Source: Falsiroseomonas bella
Lineage (GTDB): Bacteria; Pseudomonadota; Alphaproteobacteria; Acetobacterales; Acetobacteraceae
DNA: 64,000 bases
Assembly: GCF_003173615.1 (NCBI RefSeq)
Contig: NZ_QGNA01000003.1
Span: 744,001-808,000 of the forward strand
Reading direction: 5' to 3'
In this document: piece after piece, positions 63,734 through 64,000 of the stretch
Numbering within the stretch: position 1 is the first letter of the stretch
Layout: each line of letters starts with the position of its first letter
Translations under genes and position numbers: made by a program
Notes under the pieces: generated by a model
The model's database searches: none
What the model saw: the letters and a program-made list of their open reading frames with translations, nothing else
What the model was told of the DNA's origin: nothing

Positions 63734-64000
63734 TCACGCCACGAAGACGTCGAACTCCGCGCGCTGACCGCCATCCACGGGCGTCACGCGCGCCATCAGC
63801 AGCGCGCGGCTTTCGGGCGCAACGCGCCGCAGCAGCCCGTCCGTCTCGTTGCGCGGCTCGCCCGGGAAATAGACCTGCGTGGTCAGCCCCGCCCCGCCGC
63901 CCGCCGGCTGCGCGCGCAGATGGATGTGCGGGGTGCGGCCGGGATAGAGGCCGGGGCGGATCGTGCGGAAGGCGTAGCGCCCCGCGCCGTCGGCCACGGC
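63734..64000 (-). CDS. Intradiol ring-cleavage dioxygenase, C-terminal part
   Basis: The last 88 codons of a gene whose start lies beyond the right edge. Residues GRYAFRTIRPGLYPGRTPHI followed by HLRAQPAG contain the iron-ligand Tyr (GLYPGR) and the H-x-H pair (HIHL) of intradiol dioxygenases, then TTQVYFPGEPRNETDGLLRR. In PcaH the same elements are Tyr143, His156 and His158. It is more like the small stand-alone dioxygenases than PcaH. The catalytic site is intact as far as seen. It converges with the RTX gene, 9 bases apart. Confidence 0.85.
   Translation of the reverse strand, partial: AVADGAGRYAFRTIRPGLYPGRTPHIHLRAQPAGGGAGLTTQVYFPGEPRNETDGLLRRVAPESRALLMARVTPVDGGQRAEFDVFVA

Overview
The window is very GC-rich DNA with short intergenic gaps, many ATGA-type gene overlaps and mostly Shine-Dalgarno-led ATG/GTG starts. 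Its gene content is typical of an aerobic, heterotrophic alphaproteobacterium. The best guess is the Roseomonas/Acetobacteraceae type: many Tat-exported solute-binding proteins, a Bug-type (TTT) binding protein, a TRAP transporter, an intradiol protocatechuate pathway, hisZ next to purA, and RTX proteins with a PrtD/PrtE-like exporter. This assignment is inferred from gene content; there is no rRNA or tRNA here to confirm it. I saw no insertion sequence, prophage, CRISPR array or replication origin.

Layout. 1-12069 (minus strand): a 3-hydroxyisobutyrate dehydrogenase-like gene, an aldehyde dehydrogenase and a methyltransferase, then five tandem divergent paralogues of a family-5 (DppA/OppA-like) binding protein, ending in the first codons of a DppB-type permease. 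Hairpins occupy several gaps between these genes. 12211-13630: gtrA-like flippase and gtrB-like glycosyltransferase. 13786-17827: a type I secretion ABC exporter and HlyD adaptor flanked by two small unknown genes. 17871-24884: galE, a MepA-like murein endopeptidase, an ABC importer (ATPase and permease without binding protein) and two polytopic GT-C-like proteins. 25014-29467: dgoK, dgoA and a complete TRAP transporter, probably one sugar-acid uptake and catabolism operon. 29517-34630: thiolase, a fused PcaD-PcaC protein, PcaH, PcaG and PcaB, i.e. most of the protocatechuate branch of the beta-ketoadipate pathway. 34638-40478 (minus): a single-domain response regulator, a hydratase-family protein, a GNAT enzyme and a tight MlrC / amidase / M20 deacylase run, divergent from a histone-deacetylase-like amidohydrolase (40522). 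41550-44268 (minus): a PEP-CTERM protein, a Bug binding protein and a Gfo/Idh/MocA oxidoreductase. 44269-44595 is a gene-free 327 bp gap filled by nested palindromes. 44596-53231: a ComM/YifB ATPase, a GNAT enzyme, a 902-residue RTX protein with long internal modules, panC, yraN, ggt and creA. 53242-61392 (minus): M48 protease, an orphan NMT1-type binding protein beside a FAD oxidase, an MgtC/DUF4010 membrane protein, a GNAT enzyme, a cupin, purA and hisZ. 61508-63724: a second RTX protein behind a C9 tract. The window ends inside an intradiol dioxygenase gene.

Together the genes describe a scavenger of peptides, organic acids, sugar acids and lignin-type aromatics that also exports calcium-binding repeat proteins and decorates its envelope with glycans. 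The items most worth a second look are the five-gene binding-protein array with its intergenic hairpins, the exporter with two unknown companions and unlinked RTX cargo, the repeated modules of the 902-residue protein, and the palindromic element at 44355-44510. None of these is a proven new system.
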